Of a DNA stretch of 64,000 nucleotides, positions 11,519 to 24,270 are shown one piece after another; position 1 is the stretch's first letter, and every line of letters begins with the position of its first letter. Origin of the DNA: Caprella mutica (Eukaryota; Arthropoda; Malacostraca; Amphipoda; Caprellidae). The notes under the pieces were generated by a model. The model made no database searches, was not told where the DNA came from, and was given only the letters and a program-made list of their open reading frames with translations. The DNA lies in contig CANNZV010000932.1 in NCBI GenBank assembly GCA_947561585.1, positions 248,001-312,000 on the forward strand, read 5' to 3'. Position numbers and translations under genes: made by a program.

Positions 11519-14490
11519 TATAGTTGGGTGCAACATAAAGTCTCAACTCGTGACAAGAATCCACTCAGGAATTCCCTCTCACTCCTGATCTCTTTTCTCT
11601 CTTCGTGAATTCCTAAAGATGCTAAAAACAGTCACGCGTGTCCGGGAGGAACTGAAGGTGGTGCACAGTTGACTGACTGATGCTAGAATAGAAAGTTATG
11701 GTGGGGCATGCCATGGCTTACTTAGTAAACATGCACACAACTAAAGTACATTAAGTAGGGCCATCCTGATGTTAGAGTAGAAAGTTATGGTGGGCCATCG
11801 AAGATAGGGAGGGTCCTAACGTAATATTTCTAGCCCCGTCTTAACTTTTGGCTTCAATTTAATATTTTATGGCTAACCAAAATATTGTTATTTTTCTTAA
11901 TTGGAACCTTATTTATATATGATATATATATATTATAGGTAATAATATTAGTATTAACTGTAATTCAAACAAGTGAGGGTTATATGAATGCAATTTAACT
12001 TACATATTCAAGAATTAACATGATTTCAAATTCTGTTTATCTAATCTGTATTTTTGTTCATCAAGCGATATCTTATATTGTAATTTGATATAGATATAAA
12101 GATATATATTCTCTCGAAAGGATAGCCATACAAGGCGGTAATTCTACCCAAGATTCCTCCGCTTCACTGAACCGCAACAAATGTAAAGCATAAAACTGTA
12201 AATAAGACCACACGAGCTCTATGACGGACTTAATGTGACTACAATACATAAATCTGAGACTCAACTTGTGCATCTTATGCCTAATAAGGAGAGCATTTAA
12301 ACTGTGCAATGCTTTCCTCTGAACAAGACACTAAGCATGTTTTATTTATCATGCAATAAGTATTTCTTCGCTTAAAGTGTTGCTCTGCATCCATAGTCAT
12401 TTATTCTGTATTGGAAAAGCCGTAGGACATCCCCTGACTAGAGGTCACAATGCTTGGGTGACCAAGAGAATCGGTCAGACTGAACATCATCCTATATTCG
12501 TATTATCGTGATTTATCAACAAAATTGGTTGTTCTATAAACTCAAAGAATCGTTTGGTTTCGATGGTTGGTTGATATGCCCTATTAGGGGCAATTCAGGT
12601 GGTTGATTAATGAGAACGGTTCAGTTAAAGGTTCTGCAAGGAATCTTTTCGAATACGTCTCAGGTTTTTTGTGTTCGTAAATGGAAAGTATTTTGATATC
12701 TTTTAACCACGTCAAGATCTTAAGACAAATATACTTAATAATAGAAAATATTTACAATTATAGAACAACACATATTATGGTGTAAAGGAATTGGTTTCTT
12801 TTCCTGCTTAAAGGGCAAATATGGTAATTGGGATCTATCTACTGATTCGAAGATTTTTCTTAGTTATTTCGGACACAACGAATATAGGGTCTATGAAGCA
12901 CTAAATGTCGAAATAGAAATAGGTTTCCTGAATGATAAGTGATGAGACTCATTACTCCGATAATTCTAAGAGATAAGGTACGTTCTCTCTACCATTTCGA
13001 CCCTTTTGCATATAAAAATAATTCGAAAATGTAAAATATTTCAATAACTCTGAACTTATACTGTATAGTCACTACCAATTAAGTAATAATATTCGTAATA
13101 ACTCATCTCACCGGAGAAGACAGCATGAGTGGATAAAATCAGTCAGAGCACAATTAAAGTGATAATAACCATGAATAATAATAATGTGTGATAATAACCA
13201 TCTAGAGATGGGACCTATCAACAGCCAAACATCTAAATTACAGACCATCAAAAGTCTTCAGCGTCACATCGGATGAATGGCTACGTTGTCACTCAGATCT
13301 GATTGACAGATTCAGTCGTATCTAAATAGATCGCAAATAATTGCACATAATGACTTAATAAGCGATTGGATTGCACATAATGACTTAATAAGAGATTTCA
13401 AATATTGTGACTGACACCAATGGTGACTTATGTCTTATAGATGCTTCAATTTCTACAGAAACAGAATATGCTTACTCATGTTGATTTTAATATATTTAAT
13501 TGCAATCTATGTTCAACCGATAATAACAACTTGATCTACACGTACAATCAATTATAATTTAACATAATTGAATAAGCTACTATAAATAACTATTAACTTG
13601 ATAATAAATTTGTAAAAATGTTGCCTTATAAAATGTACATTTACCCATTTTTCATTTTCCCTATCTAACAATTTTTTGTGATTTCTTTTATGTATGTATG
13701 TTATGTATGTGTCTCGTCCATACTAATCATCTCTCTGGAAAGCATTTTTCCAATTGATTCCCAACCTTAGAAATTTCATCATCGAAATCACTAATTCAGG
13801 TTGCATTTATTTTGTTACTATTCACATTATAACCAATGAAAAAAGTTGACTGGATATGTGTTACCACTGTTCAGTTCATATTAGATTTTGTGAATAGATC
13901 CCTAATTAAAATACTAACTCTGTTTCCAATAATGTAATTTAATTAAAATATAATCTAAAATAATCGAATTTAATATTTAATATTTATTGTATTGTAAAAT
14001 GATGTTTTTTGAACATGTAAAACAAATGTAAATTCGTTGTGAATAAGTAATATCAATAATACAGATAATTCATATTTCATGATTAAACGACTAATGTTAA
14101 ATATTCAATGCTATAAATATACATAAATAGCAAAAGAATGGCGTATGTTTTCAGTAGGTACCACTGCACGGTATTTACCTGACATTTAATCCATAGAAGA
14201 GTGTGACAAACCTCTCACTATGTGATATGCTAATGTACCATTTTTAGCCTCGGTAAATTGTATTCATTTCGCACTTTTGGTGTTTTCGACGTAAAATCTT
14301 TGCATGTTTGATATCAGTTTGGCTGTTGTCTGGTGAGGAATTCATTAATATTGCACTGATGCCTCGGATGACATTTTGCGTGCTGCTATACTGTACTATT
14401 TAAGAAGAAAACACGTATATGATAGGAGAATATCTTCCTCTGTTTATATATTATGGGAGTTTGTAAAGCGAAGAGTATGAGCCCAGGTTA
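11519..14490. other. Noncoding stretch with small duplications
   Basis: No gene supported. A local duplication of a segment containing AGAAAGTTATGGTGGG is seen at 11679-11709 and 11768-11798. A 30-bp unit beginning TTGCACATAATGACTTAATA is present twice at 13341-13397. The rest is AT-rich. Confidence 0.55.
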
Positions 14491-14590
14491 TAATATTGTG
14501 ACAATATTGGGACAATGTTGTATTAATATTGGGACAATGTTGTGTTAATATTGTAACAATGTTGTGACAATATTGGGACAATGCTGTCTC
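14491..14590 (+). repeat. Short degenerate tandem repeat, about 20-bp unit
   Basis: About five units of AATATTGGGACAATGTTGTG type, with alternating GTGACAATATTG and GTTAATATTG forms. The ATATTG/CAATAT content makes the array locally self-complementary. Confidence 0.8.
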
Positions 14591-15737
14591 AATATATATT
14601 GTATTGTAGCTTAAATATGGCACATTTTCGTGTACATTAGTCTTTTTGTGTGAATGCATGGTGTCACAGAGAAGAAGTAGCAGTGTCCAATTAGTAAAAA
14701 ATATTTAAAATTAATGATTACAATTATTATATCGATTTGCTTTGCATTACAAGTAGACTTCACGTTATCATTCGTTTTTATAATACAGTAATTAGTATTC
14801 GTATACATATAATACAATACCTTTAATATCTTCTGCTTTTTTCCTATAGCACTAGATTATTATGTAAAATTCTAATCAGTTTACAGGAATCTAATTCAAA
14901 TTCCCAATCCTCATCGCACTGTCATTCCAAAGAGAATATCTCGACTACACAAATCAAGTTAGCAACATCCTGATTGCAAAGAAAATATTCATCATCAGAA
15001 CAAGGCAGCCGATTGGAAAACGTTGCGCACGTGAGTCTTTTTGTAACGGAACGAAAAGTTCCTCTGTAGAAACTGGAAATAAAATGTAAATGAAAACAAA
15101 GTTGGGAGATGGAACGATTTGTTTTTTCAGAGCTGATGTTAAATAACAAGTTATAGTTTTAAATATCATGAAGTTTGCAGATTGTTTTGAGTTCGAATAT
15201 CCCTGGTAAAATAATGTAACAATATTGGGAAATAATTTTTAGTATATTGAAGATTATATCTCTGTTGCTCCTCATCAAATTATTAGAAAGATTGATTTGT
15301 TATCATTGCCAATAGATGGTTTACCAATTAAGAAGCCTTAACTTCAAATATATATATTCTTGAACCCTATAATCATGAACAAAATATAGAAACTATGATG
15401 TCCATTTTAAAAGTATTATAACATCGATCTGAAGTAGACAGAAATTCAATCGATGTTGACATTCGGTAAAGCAAGTTGGTAATTATTCTAAACATCACTT
15501 GCTGTACATGACCATATGTGTGTACTAATGGTGCTATTTAGAGTTCTAGCAAAGTGCATGTAGAACATTTCTCATATTTATAGCACCTATCAATTTGTGT
15601 ACTTTAAACCTACTTTAGTTAAACTATCGCTAACACTTTGAAGCACTTAGCAAATGTGAATAATAATTGTTTATCACCTTAATATCACTCATATTCATTT
15701 ACCACAAAATACAATATTTCCAGTTATCGTCTTAGAG
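14591..15737. other. AT-rich noncoding stretch
   Basis: Two overlapping minus-strand frames at 14922-15169 are open but show no motif, start context or splice pairing that supports coding. Confidence 0.5.
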
Positions 15738-15994
15738 CGGTGGTTCTTAAGGTATTTTTTTTCGGGCACCCTCTGAGCATTGTATTGCATTGAAATAAAT
15801 TGAAAAGCTACAATTATAGTATATTTGGTTTCTATAATGTTAGAAAATGGCAAATGTACTTCATGTATACTCTGCATTCAAACAGCGAGAACTGAAATTA
15901 TAAAAACATAAGAAACACCCATACCAGCTAGGCATCCCCTATAAGCATTCCAGGCCCCAAAGGGGTGCCGCGGATCCCACTTTAAGGACCACTG
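15738..15994 (+). mobile_element. hAT-type nonautonomous element (MITE), about 257 bp
   Basis: The ends form an imperfect terminal inverted repeat: CGGTGGTTCTTAAGGT at the left and the reverse complement of ACTTTAAGGACCACTG at the right. This resembles the CAGTGGTTCTCAA ends of hAT superfamily elements. Flanks give an 8-base target duplication with one mismatch (TCTTAGAG at 15730-15737, CTTTAGAG at 15995-16002), as expected for hAT. The interior includes GGGGTGCCGCGGATCCCACT, common in such elements. No transposase is present. Confidence 0.75.
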
Positions 15995-17123
15995 CTTTAG
16001 AGGAAGTATGATCTTTCTTTAAATAATATTGGAGATTAAACAAAATATATGATAGTCTCATATATTCTTCAATGTCTGTTTTGTTGAAAAGCAAAGTGAA
16101 TTTGAAATTGTAATCCTCGACAATGACTATATTTATTGATAATGTTTTTTTTTAAAGATCAACGTATACGTGTAATAGAAATTAGGGACAGTTTTCGCTT
16201 TTTAAATATCGTCTAAATAATCTCAATATACTCCATGTATATAAACCCGACAGAGATCCTTTATTTCAATAGGATCATAATATTGATAAAATATTATACA
16301 GTATATTTTCTGTGTATTTCTTGTGTTTCTTTGGATTGGTAAATCTGAGAAAACATTTTCCAAACGACTCTATGCTGATGAATTAGATTTGGAAAAGATA
16401 AAAAGAACCCCAATAAAGGAACTCCTAATTGAGAATCTTATTTGTCGAGTAAGTAATTAAAAGAATGCTATTAGAGCTTTAAGTGCTTTGTCAGCGATTT
16501 TACTCCTTAATTGTGTATTCGGCACACTCTGTTGTACGGAATTCGTTATGGGTTGTTTGTACAGTGATGAATTTAACTTTGCCAAATGGAGAATATTTTA
16601 ACAGCTGATATAATTAACAATAGAGTGAGTTACCCGTCACAAAGTGGATACTAATAATTGTTGGTTATTTCTAAAATTATCCTGATTATTTAAAATATAT
16701 ATATATTTTGTTATATGATTTTTTAACTAAAATGTTCGGATTGTTTTGTTATCATGAAAATTCTTGTTTTTCAAAATAAGAATTTCTGAATAATAATTCT
16801 GTAAGAATTGTTTTTACGCCCGATCACAAATTATTAGTTTTCCTCTATAATTATCAAAGGCTTCGGACAGACACACTATATTCCATTAAAATATAGAGTT
16901 TGTCATATTCTGTAGTAGTGCGTGTTTATAATGACTTTAACTAGATATCGTTATCTATGAAAATGAACCTTTAAATCCTATCAATAATGTTTACAAACAA
17001 TAAGGAGATCAAAGATGTGATCAAGTCTCCCTTACAGTTTCTAATCCAAACTATTTAAAATAGGAAGAGAAATATTTAAAAGCCTATGTTTGTTCAATGT
17101 TTCTCAATCACCATTTTTTGTGT
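15995..17123. other. AT-rich noncoding stretch
   Basis: Nothing supportable beyond AT-rich unique sequence. Confidence 0.5.
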
Positions 17124-17268
17124 TAGGGAAAGTTCTTAATTATCGGTCAGTTCCCCATTTTCGGACACGTAAGAAAAAACGAAATAAAAATTGAATAATT
17201 ATTATTATATCGTTTTTTCTTACGTGTCCGAAAATGGAGAACTGACCGATAATTAAGAGCTTGCCCTA
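17124..17268. mobile_element. TA-flanked foldback MITE, copy 1 (145 bp)
   Basis: About 55-bp terminal inverted repeats (AATTATCGGTCAGTTCCCCA then TTTTCGGACACGTAAGAAAAAACGA, and reverse complement) surround a short AT-rich loop, so the whole element folds into a hairpin. It is bounded by TA...TA, as for Tc1/mariner-type insertions. Related copies are at 23515-23729 and, partially, 23365-23432. Confidence 0.85.
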
Positions 17269-17780
17269 GCTGTGTTAATTCAATGTAGACACATAATGTA
17301 ATTTAGCAGACATGCAAGGAGTCAATAATTGTCATTTGAAAAATAATTATGATGCATGCGCTGTCTAATTATAGTGATATACTGAACTATCAAACCTATC
17401 TCTTGTGGTACGTCTAATATTGTTACAATTAATTTATCTCTTATATATTGTTTGGGATATATTTCAATCGACGTATAAATAAATCAGATTTGAAATCAAT
17501 TTAGTAGGCATAATTTTTGTTGTTGGTAAACGATATAGTTATAATTCTAAATCATGTTTTTTATTAGTTCTTGCCAATTTTGGAATTTTTCGCGTCATTA
17601 ACTAAAGAATATAAGAAGAAAAATCAAAACTATATACTACAATACAAATAGTATATAATATAAATAATAATCATTTCAGATATTGCTAATGGAAATTATC
17701 TATGCATTTACCAAAATTTAAATACGTTATATTAACAAACTAGGAAAATAGTTAGAGTGTGAAATATAAATTGGTCACCT
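17269..17780. other. AT-rich noncoding stretch
   Basis: No feature beyond AT-rich unique sequence could be supported. Confidence 0.5.
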
Positions 17781-17985
17781 CCCAAGTGAAAATAGGAGCA
17801 GGTTCGAGACAGCAGTTAAGCCGATCGGGGTAGTCATCATTGCAGTCAAGGCGCAGCGAGAGCGCAGCGTGGGAGCCAAACTGACCGCTTTGGGGGCTTA
17901 TTCTACTCCGGCGTAACTGCGCTGAACTACTCTGGGCCCCTTTATTTGCCTAGCGCGCTGCCTAACTGCGGATTCACAGCCCCTA
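17781..17985 (+). mobile_element. GC-rich SINE-like element, copy 1
   Basis: A GC-rich block in AT-rich surroundings, closely related to 36342-36550 and, inverted, to 36616-36756. Shared motifs include GCGTGGGAGCCAAACTGACC, the AGCAGTTAAGCCGATCGG region and TAACTGCGCTGAACTACTCT. GGTTCGAGAC near the left end resembles a pol III B box, but no matching A box was found, so SINE is a tentative label. Confidence 0.6.
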
Positions 17986-19050
17986 TCCACGACTGTAAAT
18001 TATATTACCCTTAGCTATCAACAAACTATAAGATAACATTTAAATTGTTAAGGAAAAAGAATATATTCATAACTGTATTCAAAGGACAATATAGGGCGAT
18101 TTAAGCAAACAATTGAGAATAATGAGAGAGTTGATTAGGACATCATTTCAATCAACTAATTGAATCTGCGTAGTTCTTATGGCCAAATTATTAATGAGGT
18201 TTACTCTTTTGTTATAGAGATTTATAGGAATTACAGTCGCCATTAATTCAATCATACTTTTGTGTTTGATGTGAAGTTCCTATTGCTACAAAGGAGTATG
18301 ATTACGCGGTGAATGTAGACTAATTCTGTATATGAAATTAGCAAAAATAATTGTAGTATCCCGTACATGGAGGGTGGCCTTATTTTGGGACAGCAATCTG
18401 TAGATGTGGCACATCAGCAAAGTTAAAATTGAGCAACCGTGTACGGGTTAACGAATTAATCAGATTCATCAATGTTCAATCATCAAAAAACATCAACGAC
18501 TTTCTTGGTTCTAAGTTAAAAAACATAAAATTTACTTTCTATTAGAAATTAGTTATAAATTCCAATATTTTAGCATACAAAGCCCATTATTATATTAAAT
18601 TATAATATTTCACAGGGGTAATAACAATAACATTTTCCGGGGAGTAAGTAGCGACTCGTGTCCACTGGCCGGTGTTTGACTTCTGTCTCCCAAAGTAGCC
18701 CTAATAAAAGTGCGTAAACATCCATCCCAAGTGACACCTCCATTGAAATTTACATATTGAGAGTCACTCAAGATACTCGCATCAATGGCGCGCAATATGT
18801 TGAATATAATTTTCAAATGTCTTTGTTTTAAAACACGCTATTCATATCTAGAGTGTTAATATGAATTCATTGGTTGTTGTATGCTTAAAAGTGGTTACTT
18901 TTTTCTTCGTCTATCTTTGTATTCATATATAAATAATAGATATGTTTATATGTATCGATGATTAGTTTCTACAACATTCTAATTCATATCAAATACATCC
19001 ACCATTAGACTGGAGTTCAATAGACTTTTTTTGTTGTTTATCTAAGACTT
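17986..19050. other. AT-rich noncoding stretch
   Basis: No gene supported. A minus-strand frame at 18610-18816 is open for 68 codons without splice or homology evidence. Confidence 0.5.
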
Positions 19051-19699
19051 TGTGGAGTCTTTTAGCAGTCTAAGCAGACTTTAAGAAGTCTAGGCAGTCT
19101 ATATAAGAAGTCTAGGCAGTCTGTAAGAAGTCTAGGCAGTCTATAAGAATTCTGGGCAGTCTTTAAGGAGTCTAAGCAGTCTATGAGAAGTCTAAGCAGT
19201 CTTTAAGAAGTATAAGCAGTCTATAAGAAGTCTAGGCAGGCTTTAAGAAATCTAGGCAGTCTATAAGAAGTCTAGGCAGTCTTTAAGGAGTCTGGGCAGT
19301 CTATAAGAAGTCTGGGCAGTCTATAAGAAGTCTGGGCAGTCTTTAAGGAGTCTAGGCAATATATAAGAAGTCTAAGCAGTCTATGAGAAGTCTAAGCAGT
19401 CTTTAAGAAGTATAAGCAGTCTTGGAAAAGTATAGGCAGTCTTTATGAAGTCTAGGCAGGCTATAAGAAGTCTAGGCAGTCTTTAATAGGTATAAGCAGT
19501 CTTGGAAAAGTATAGGCAGTCTTTTAGAAGTCTAGGCAGTCTATAAGAAGTCTAGGCAGTCTTTAATAAGTATAAGCAGTCTTGGAAAAGTATAGTCAGT
19601 CTTTTAGAAGTCTACCCAGTCTTTAAGAAGTCTAGGCAGTCTTTTAGAAGTCTACCCAGTCTTTTAGAAGTCTAGGCAGTCTTTATGAAGTCTAGGCAG
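19051..19699 (+). repeat. 20-bp minisatellite, about 32 copies
   Basis: The unit is GCAGTCTATAAGAAGTCTAG with many variants (TTTAAGGAG, TTGGAAAAGTATAG, TTTTAGAAG). Variant units recur in blocks: the TTGGAAAAG-TATAG pair appears at about 19420, 19500 and 19583, suggesting multi-unit duplications inside the array. Confidence 0.95.
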
Positions 19700-20720
19700 C
19701 TCTTCATCAGAAGTACTCTGTTTGTTCTTAATTCTCACATAGTTTGCAGATTGAAAACATCAAAGTTCTCATATTTTTGCTACAGAAAGGATTGCTTCCG
19801 ATTATGTCGAATAGATTGATTGATACAAATCTGATATTATATGTTACATGATATTTAAAATGTAGATATATAGACTTGCAGATTCTATTCTATAAGTTTT
19901 ATTTAATTCAAGTAATGACAAATAATTTCTTAAATTTTTCTAAGATGATCTTCATTTTGGTTTAGTGAAGGAAATGGTGAATTCTTTAAAGTTCATTATT
20001 CAAATATGAAGTTAGTTTTTAAAGGGTATTATCAGTGCATATATATACTATACTAACACATCTACAATTTTCTACTGTGCAAAAATAAGAAAAGAAGTCA
20101 TGTTTTAATGTTCCAATAAGATCGCCGCTACCCGAACAGTGTAGCGAATTACGACGCACTTAGCGTGAGTCCAGAGAACTTCAGAAACCATTAAACCAAT
20201 GCTCCTTTTCACGGCTTGGCATCACCACTACTTTATTCCACTCATAATAATACTCGCGAACATGCGATATTATCAACTTATTTGCAAAGAAGGAGAAGTA
20301 AATTCATAATTTTAACCTAAAACAATATGAAGTGAAGCTCATAAAGGTGGTCAGGAGACCAAGGATTCAGGAGTAAGAATCCTAACTTTTCCCGTAGGAA
20401 TACCATACGCTTGGCAAGGAAAAGTAACTCCTATTTGGTTGACGAGGAGTTTATCGCAGAGAACGGGACACTTAGGCTGTAATATCAAAGATATATAATT
20501 TCTAAGCACAAGTGGCGTACGTAAGACTTCTAAACGATCAATGACATGAGGAATCACGCAATATTGTCTGTCTACTTGCATGTAATAACACGTGAATAGC
20601 AATAGTAATTTAAGGATTTCCAGAGATAGTTGTATGCTGCAGGAGTCAAGTACTGGCTGGTGATCCAATTTACTCACGAGGAGCGAAATAGTGCCGAAAG
20701 ACATGCATGTAGAAAGTGTT
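19700..20720. other. Noncoding stretch with one long open frame
   Basis: A minus-strand frame at 20351-20704 is open for 117 codons (leucine-rich, e.g. LSLEILKLLLLFTCYYMQVD). It has no recognised domain, and no splice partner or second copy was seen. It is the longest non-repetitive ORF in the window, but this length is still possible by chance. It is left unassigned. Confidence 0.3.
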
Positions 20721-20810
20721 AAATGTAGTGAGTATTTAATGTAGTGAGTATTTAATGTAGTAAGTATTTTATGTAGTAAGTATTTAATGTAGTTAGTATT
20801 TAATGTAGTA
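20721..20810 (+). repeat. 16-bp tandem repeat, about 6 copies
   Basis: Units of the form AGTATTTAATGTAGTG with G/A/T variation at the last base. Confidence 0.9.
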
Positions 20811-20865
20811 GTTCTCAGTACTGGAAAATTAATGAATAAATTGCCTATGTGGTAGATGTCTAGAT

Positions 20866-21007
20866 TGATTTTTCGAAAACGAATTGGCCGAAGCCAAATT
20901 TGCCGAAAATAATTCGTCGAAGCGGATTCTCTGTAATTTGGGTTTCGGCAAATTCGTATTCGAAAAATCCGGTTCAGAGAATTTGGTTTCGGCCAATTTT
21001 CGTTTTA
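20866..21007. mobile_element. Nested foldback element
   Basis: The ends are inverted: CGAAAACGAATTGGCCGAAG near 20874 pairs with CTTCGGCCAATT-like sequence at about 20982-21005. An inner pair (AATTTGCCGAAA versus TTTCGGCAAATT) is nested inside. It is a MITE or foldback candidate without clear target duplication. Confidence 0.6.
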
Positions 21008-21589
21008 CCGGTAGATAGATCCTCTTCTCCCGAGGTATCCAATATGTTTAAAGGAGAATTTTCAAAATAACCCTACTTGGCCTCTGATTGTTCTTTGCAA
21101 TTTGAGTCTCACCGACCCACTCATTAAGCTGCAACTATTCTAAAATAATTCTTTTCGGCCTCATAGAAAGGGTGAACAGCTCATTTTTTATTCTTACGAT
21201 GAAGTGGGAGTTAAAAATGGTTTGGGAAAATAGGCTGCCTACAAACCAATTTGGAATGTGTCCTACTAATGAATGCCTACAAAGTGATGATCGTAGCCTC
21301 TGGATGAGGAGAAACATAATTAGCTACCGAGAATAATGGAGGAACTTACGAACAAAAGTTTAAATTCATTCGATGTTCATCGATTTAAAATAAACGGAAG
21401 GACTATATATTTCTCCATTATTCCTTCAAACTGTTCATAATTAGAATAAATATATTACATTCTATTTACAATTAGAGAGTTTTTTATCAGGATCTGTTTA
21501 CTAGGTCAGTATACTTAGCCTAAATGAGGATTTATCTTCATTTTTGCATTCAGGTTACACAGAAAGATAATGTTGCTGAAATTGCAAAC
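21008..21589. other. Noncoding stretch
   Basis: Unique-looking sequence with short open frames only. No gene supported. Confidence 0.5.
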
Positions 21590-21760
21590 ACATACCCAGT
21601 CTGTACTAGTACATACCCAGTCTGTACCAGTACATACCCAGTCTGTACCAGTACATACCCAGTCTGTACTAGTACATCCCAGTCTGTACCAGTACATACC
21701 CAGTCTGTACCAGTACATACCCAGTCTGTACTAGTACATACCCAGTCTGTACTAGTACAT
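21590..21760 (+). repeat. 21-bp minisatellite, about 8 copies
   Basis: The unit ACATACCCAGTCTGTACCAG+T is a multiple of three, so it is open in more than one frame (TYPVCTS on plus, STDWVCT on minus). One unit has lost a base (ACATCCCAG near 21674), which breaks the frame and argues against coding. Confidence 0.95.
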
Positions 21761-22894
21761 CAATCACTGGTGTAGGTAGTAAATAAATACACACGTCACG
21801 ATGTGTTTGTAAAGCATGCACTTATTGCAACAAATGCTGAGTCACTCCTGGAAATAGAACAAAAATGTAAACGAGAGAGATGTCTGGTAAGATTTAAACA
21901 TTTAAAGGTTTTTGTAACATTTGTTATGCAATCAAAAAACCGAAATTCAACTTTAAAATTTTAATTTGAGAATAGAAAGATAGAATTTGAATGGACTTTC
22001 ACACACGTAAGCAAAAAACAGTCACCAGGAGGACCAATAATGGAAAAATTTTGTACTGAATGTTGCCAGTAATTTTCTTTCATGACATTTTTTACTTATG
22101 AAGTTTCTGTAACAAAAATTTTCTTGTATCACGAACGTCTTCCATTTGATGAAATTTTTTTGTTAAAGTTTAATCTGAATAGTTTGCTTCTTAATATATA
22201 AAATAAAACATCAATATTAGTTGTTACAGACATTATAGTTATAATTTAACCTTATATAAGGTTTATGCAATTGCTTCAAAGTGATTCTCTGCAGTTTAAT
22301 TATGGATTGCAAGTCAAGAAGGTAATTATTTCACCTCAGTCAAATTTGTACGTTAAATAGTTTGGATTATTTGGTCATAGTTTGGAATATTGTTTGACCA
22401 TTTATCAAGTTTAGAAGATACTTTGCTATCATCAAACCAACTTATCGTCACTGAGATTGATGGAGAAACTTCGATAGATCGGATCAGAAAATAATAATTA
22501 ATCCGCAACACATTCACTTGTCTGCATAACAAGCATGGCCTAACGGAACAATTTGAAACTTTGACTCGATGAGCTCATTATTCATCATCAATTTTGTGCA
22601 AATTATTTAAAGAAAGTCTGCTTCTTCTGGCAGGGGGCTCTAAAAAAATTGTAGATCTCATCAAAATGTGGGTCTTCCAACGATTCATATATCCACATTC
22701 TTGGACATTCAATTTTGATTCAATTTCACCACATACACGCATCATTGAATTTTAAAATTGAACTATGTGGATGAACGTCTGTATGACACACTTATATTAA
22801 GAAACTCATATAGGAAGAAGTTACATGGCTATTGTTTACACAACTATTAATAATAAAAAACAGCTTATCGAAGGGTGTTTAACTGTTTATTTAT
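21761..22894. other. AT-rich noncoding stretch
   Basis: No gene, RNA or array supported. Confidence 0.5.
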
Positions 22895-23184
22895 TACTAG
22901 TGTTTTTGCCCGTTAAAAATAACAGGTCTACAATAGTAATTCATTACCCTTTGTTAGGTTATTTGTGGTGAATTCAAATAAAATTCATTTTTCTTCACAG
23001 TCTAATTTATTTTATAAATAAAATACATTTAGAAATTGAATAAAAGCAGTGGAATTTAAATATCAAGTCAATTATATTCCCGTGCGTATCATAGTTACAT
23101 TCTTCAGGTTTAATACCCGTCGAGTAAAAGCGGACACCAAATAAATAAATAAATAAACACACTAAGGAAATTATTAGTATAGAT
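22895..23184 (+). mobile_element. Helentron-like nonautonomous element, copy A
   Basis: The left part carries CCCGTTAAAAATAAC(A/G)GG, which forms a short hairpin in copy B. The right part has TATTCCCGTGCGTATCATAG, CCCGTCGA(G/A)TAAAAGC, an (AAAT)n run and the end ATTAGTATAGAT. The reverse complement of 26853-27129 aligns end to end. There is no coding capacity. The Helentron label is inferred from the hairpin and the TACTA/TAGTA ends; an ordinary MITE is possible. Confidence 0.6.
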
Positions 23185-23364
23185 TTTTCAGCTGTTATAT
23201 TAAACTCAAATTTTGATTTAAAAAAAATTAATTAATCAAGATATTTTACAATTTTTTTCAAATGTTATTTAAAAAACCTAATAACTTGAAATTAAATATA
23301 CAATTATAAATTTCTTCAGCTAAGTAACGGTTTAGATACTAATGAAAGTATAAGTTGATTAACA
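23185..23364. other. AT-rich spacer
   Basis: Short AT-rich spacer between mobile elements. Nothing else seen. Confidence 0.5.
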
Positions 23365-23432
23365 ATTATTATATATCGTTTTCTTACGTGTCCGAAAATG
23401 GGGAACTGTCCAATAACTCGAAACATACCCAT
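23365..23432 (+). mobile_element. Solo end of TA-flanked MITE
   Basis: One arm of the foldback family at 17124 (TTCTTACGTGTCCGAAAATG followed by GGGAACTG), with diverged outer bases and no partner arm nearby. Confidence 0.7.
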
Positions 23433-23514
23433 TACTTGTAGATATAGCAGTATATTTTAAATGTATAAAGTATTAAGAGTTCAAAAAGGTGAAATCAAAT
23501 TCAATTTACACCAT

Positions 23515-23729
23515 TATGGTAAATTCCGAATTATCGGTCAGTTCCATATATTCGGTCATATAAGAAAAACGATAACAGGGAAATTATTTTACTATAGGAG
23601 TGGTTGAGTTATGAAACCCGTGTTGGTTGTTTTTACTCAATCATTCCTTGTGAAATAATTATTATTGTATCGTTTTTTTCTTATATGTCCTAAAATGTGT
23701 AACTGACCGATAATTCGGAACTTACCCTA
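23515..23729. mobile_element. TA-flanked foldback MITE, copy 2 (215 bp)
   Basis: The ends TATGGTAAATTCCGAATTAT and the reverse complement of ATAATTCGGAACTTACCCTA form terminal inverted repeats that continue through ATCGGTCAGTTC and the (TAT)AAGAAAAACGAT motif. Compared with copy 1 it has a different, longer interior. Both ends carry TA. Confidence 0.85.
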
Positions 23730-24223
23730 CTATACTGACCATATATCAATGCGAGGTATATTTTGAAGCTAAGCAAAGAATTATTGTCCAGCTGCCATAA
23801 ATTTAGCTACAGATCCTAAAAAGCAGGACTGGGCATTGCTCCGTATAACATGTGATAAATCTAAGGTTCTATAAGAGTTCTTTGCTTTTGTACCAAAAAC
23901 TTAAGAATTGTTGAAAAAATTCTAAAATCGGAAAGAAAATTTATTACGCAATCTTCACGTCCATTGCCGCCTACGTGGCCAGTTAATCTAATATGAAAAT
24001 GTTATTTTCGATACGTGAAACCTAATTAATCTGTTTCTTTTATTGGAACATTTGTAATTATGTACAAAATAAATGATTGTTATTTATATTGCTCACATTT
24101 CACTTTATCTCTTACAAATGATTTATCTTATTCTGGTAAATAATGATAGAAAATACAATGATCCCTTTAGCTTTGAGAATTGTGGCCCTTGTTTCAATAT
24201 TTGCAGTAAAAGTTATTTATGCA

Positions 24224-24228
<5 letters not shown>
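23730..24228. other. AT-rich noncoding stretch
   Basis: Nothing supportable seen. Confidence 0.45.

Positions 24229-24268
<40 letters not shown>
24229..24268 (+). repeat. (GA)n microsatellite
   Basis: About 20 GA dinucleotides with one GGG interruption. Confidence 0.95.

Positions 24269-24270
<2 letters not shown>

Noticed and set aside
17781..17985. tRNA gene in the GC-rich element
   Set aside because: Only a B-box-like motif is present; no cloverleaf or A box could be drawn.
20351..20704. 117-codon minus-strand ORF as a gene
   Set aside because: Longest non-repeat ORF but no domain, duplication or splice evidence; plausible by chance in 64 kb.
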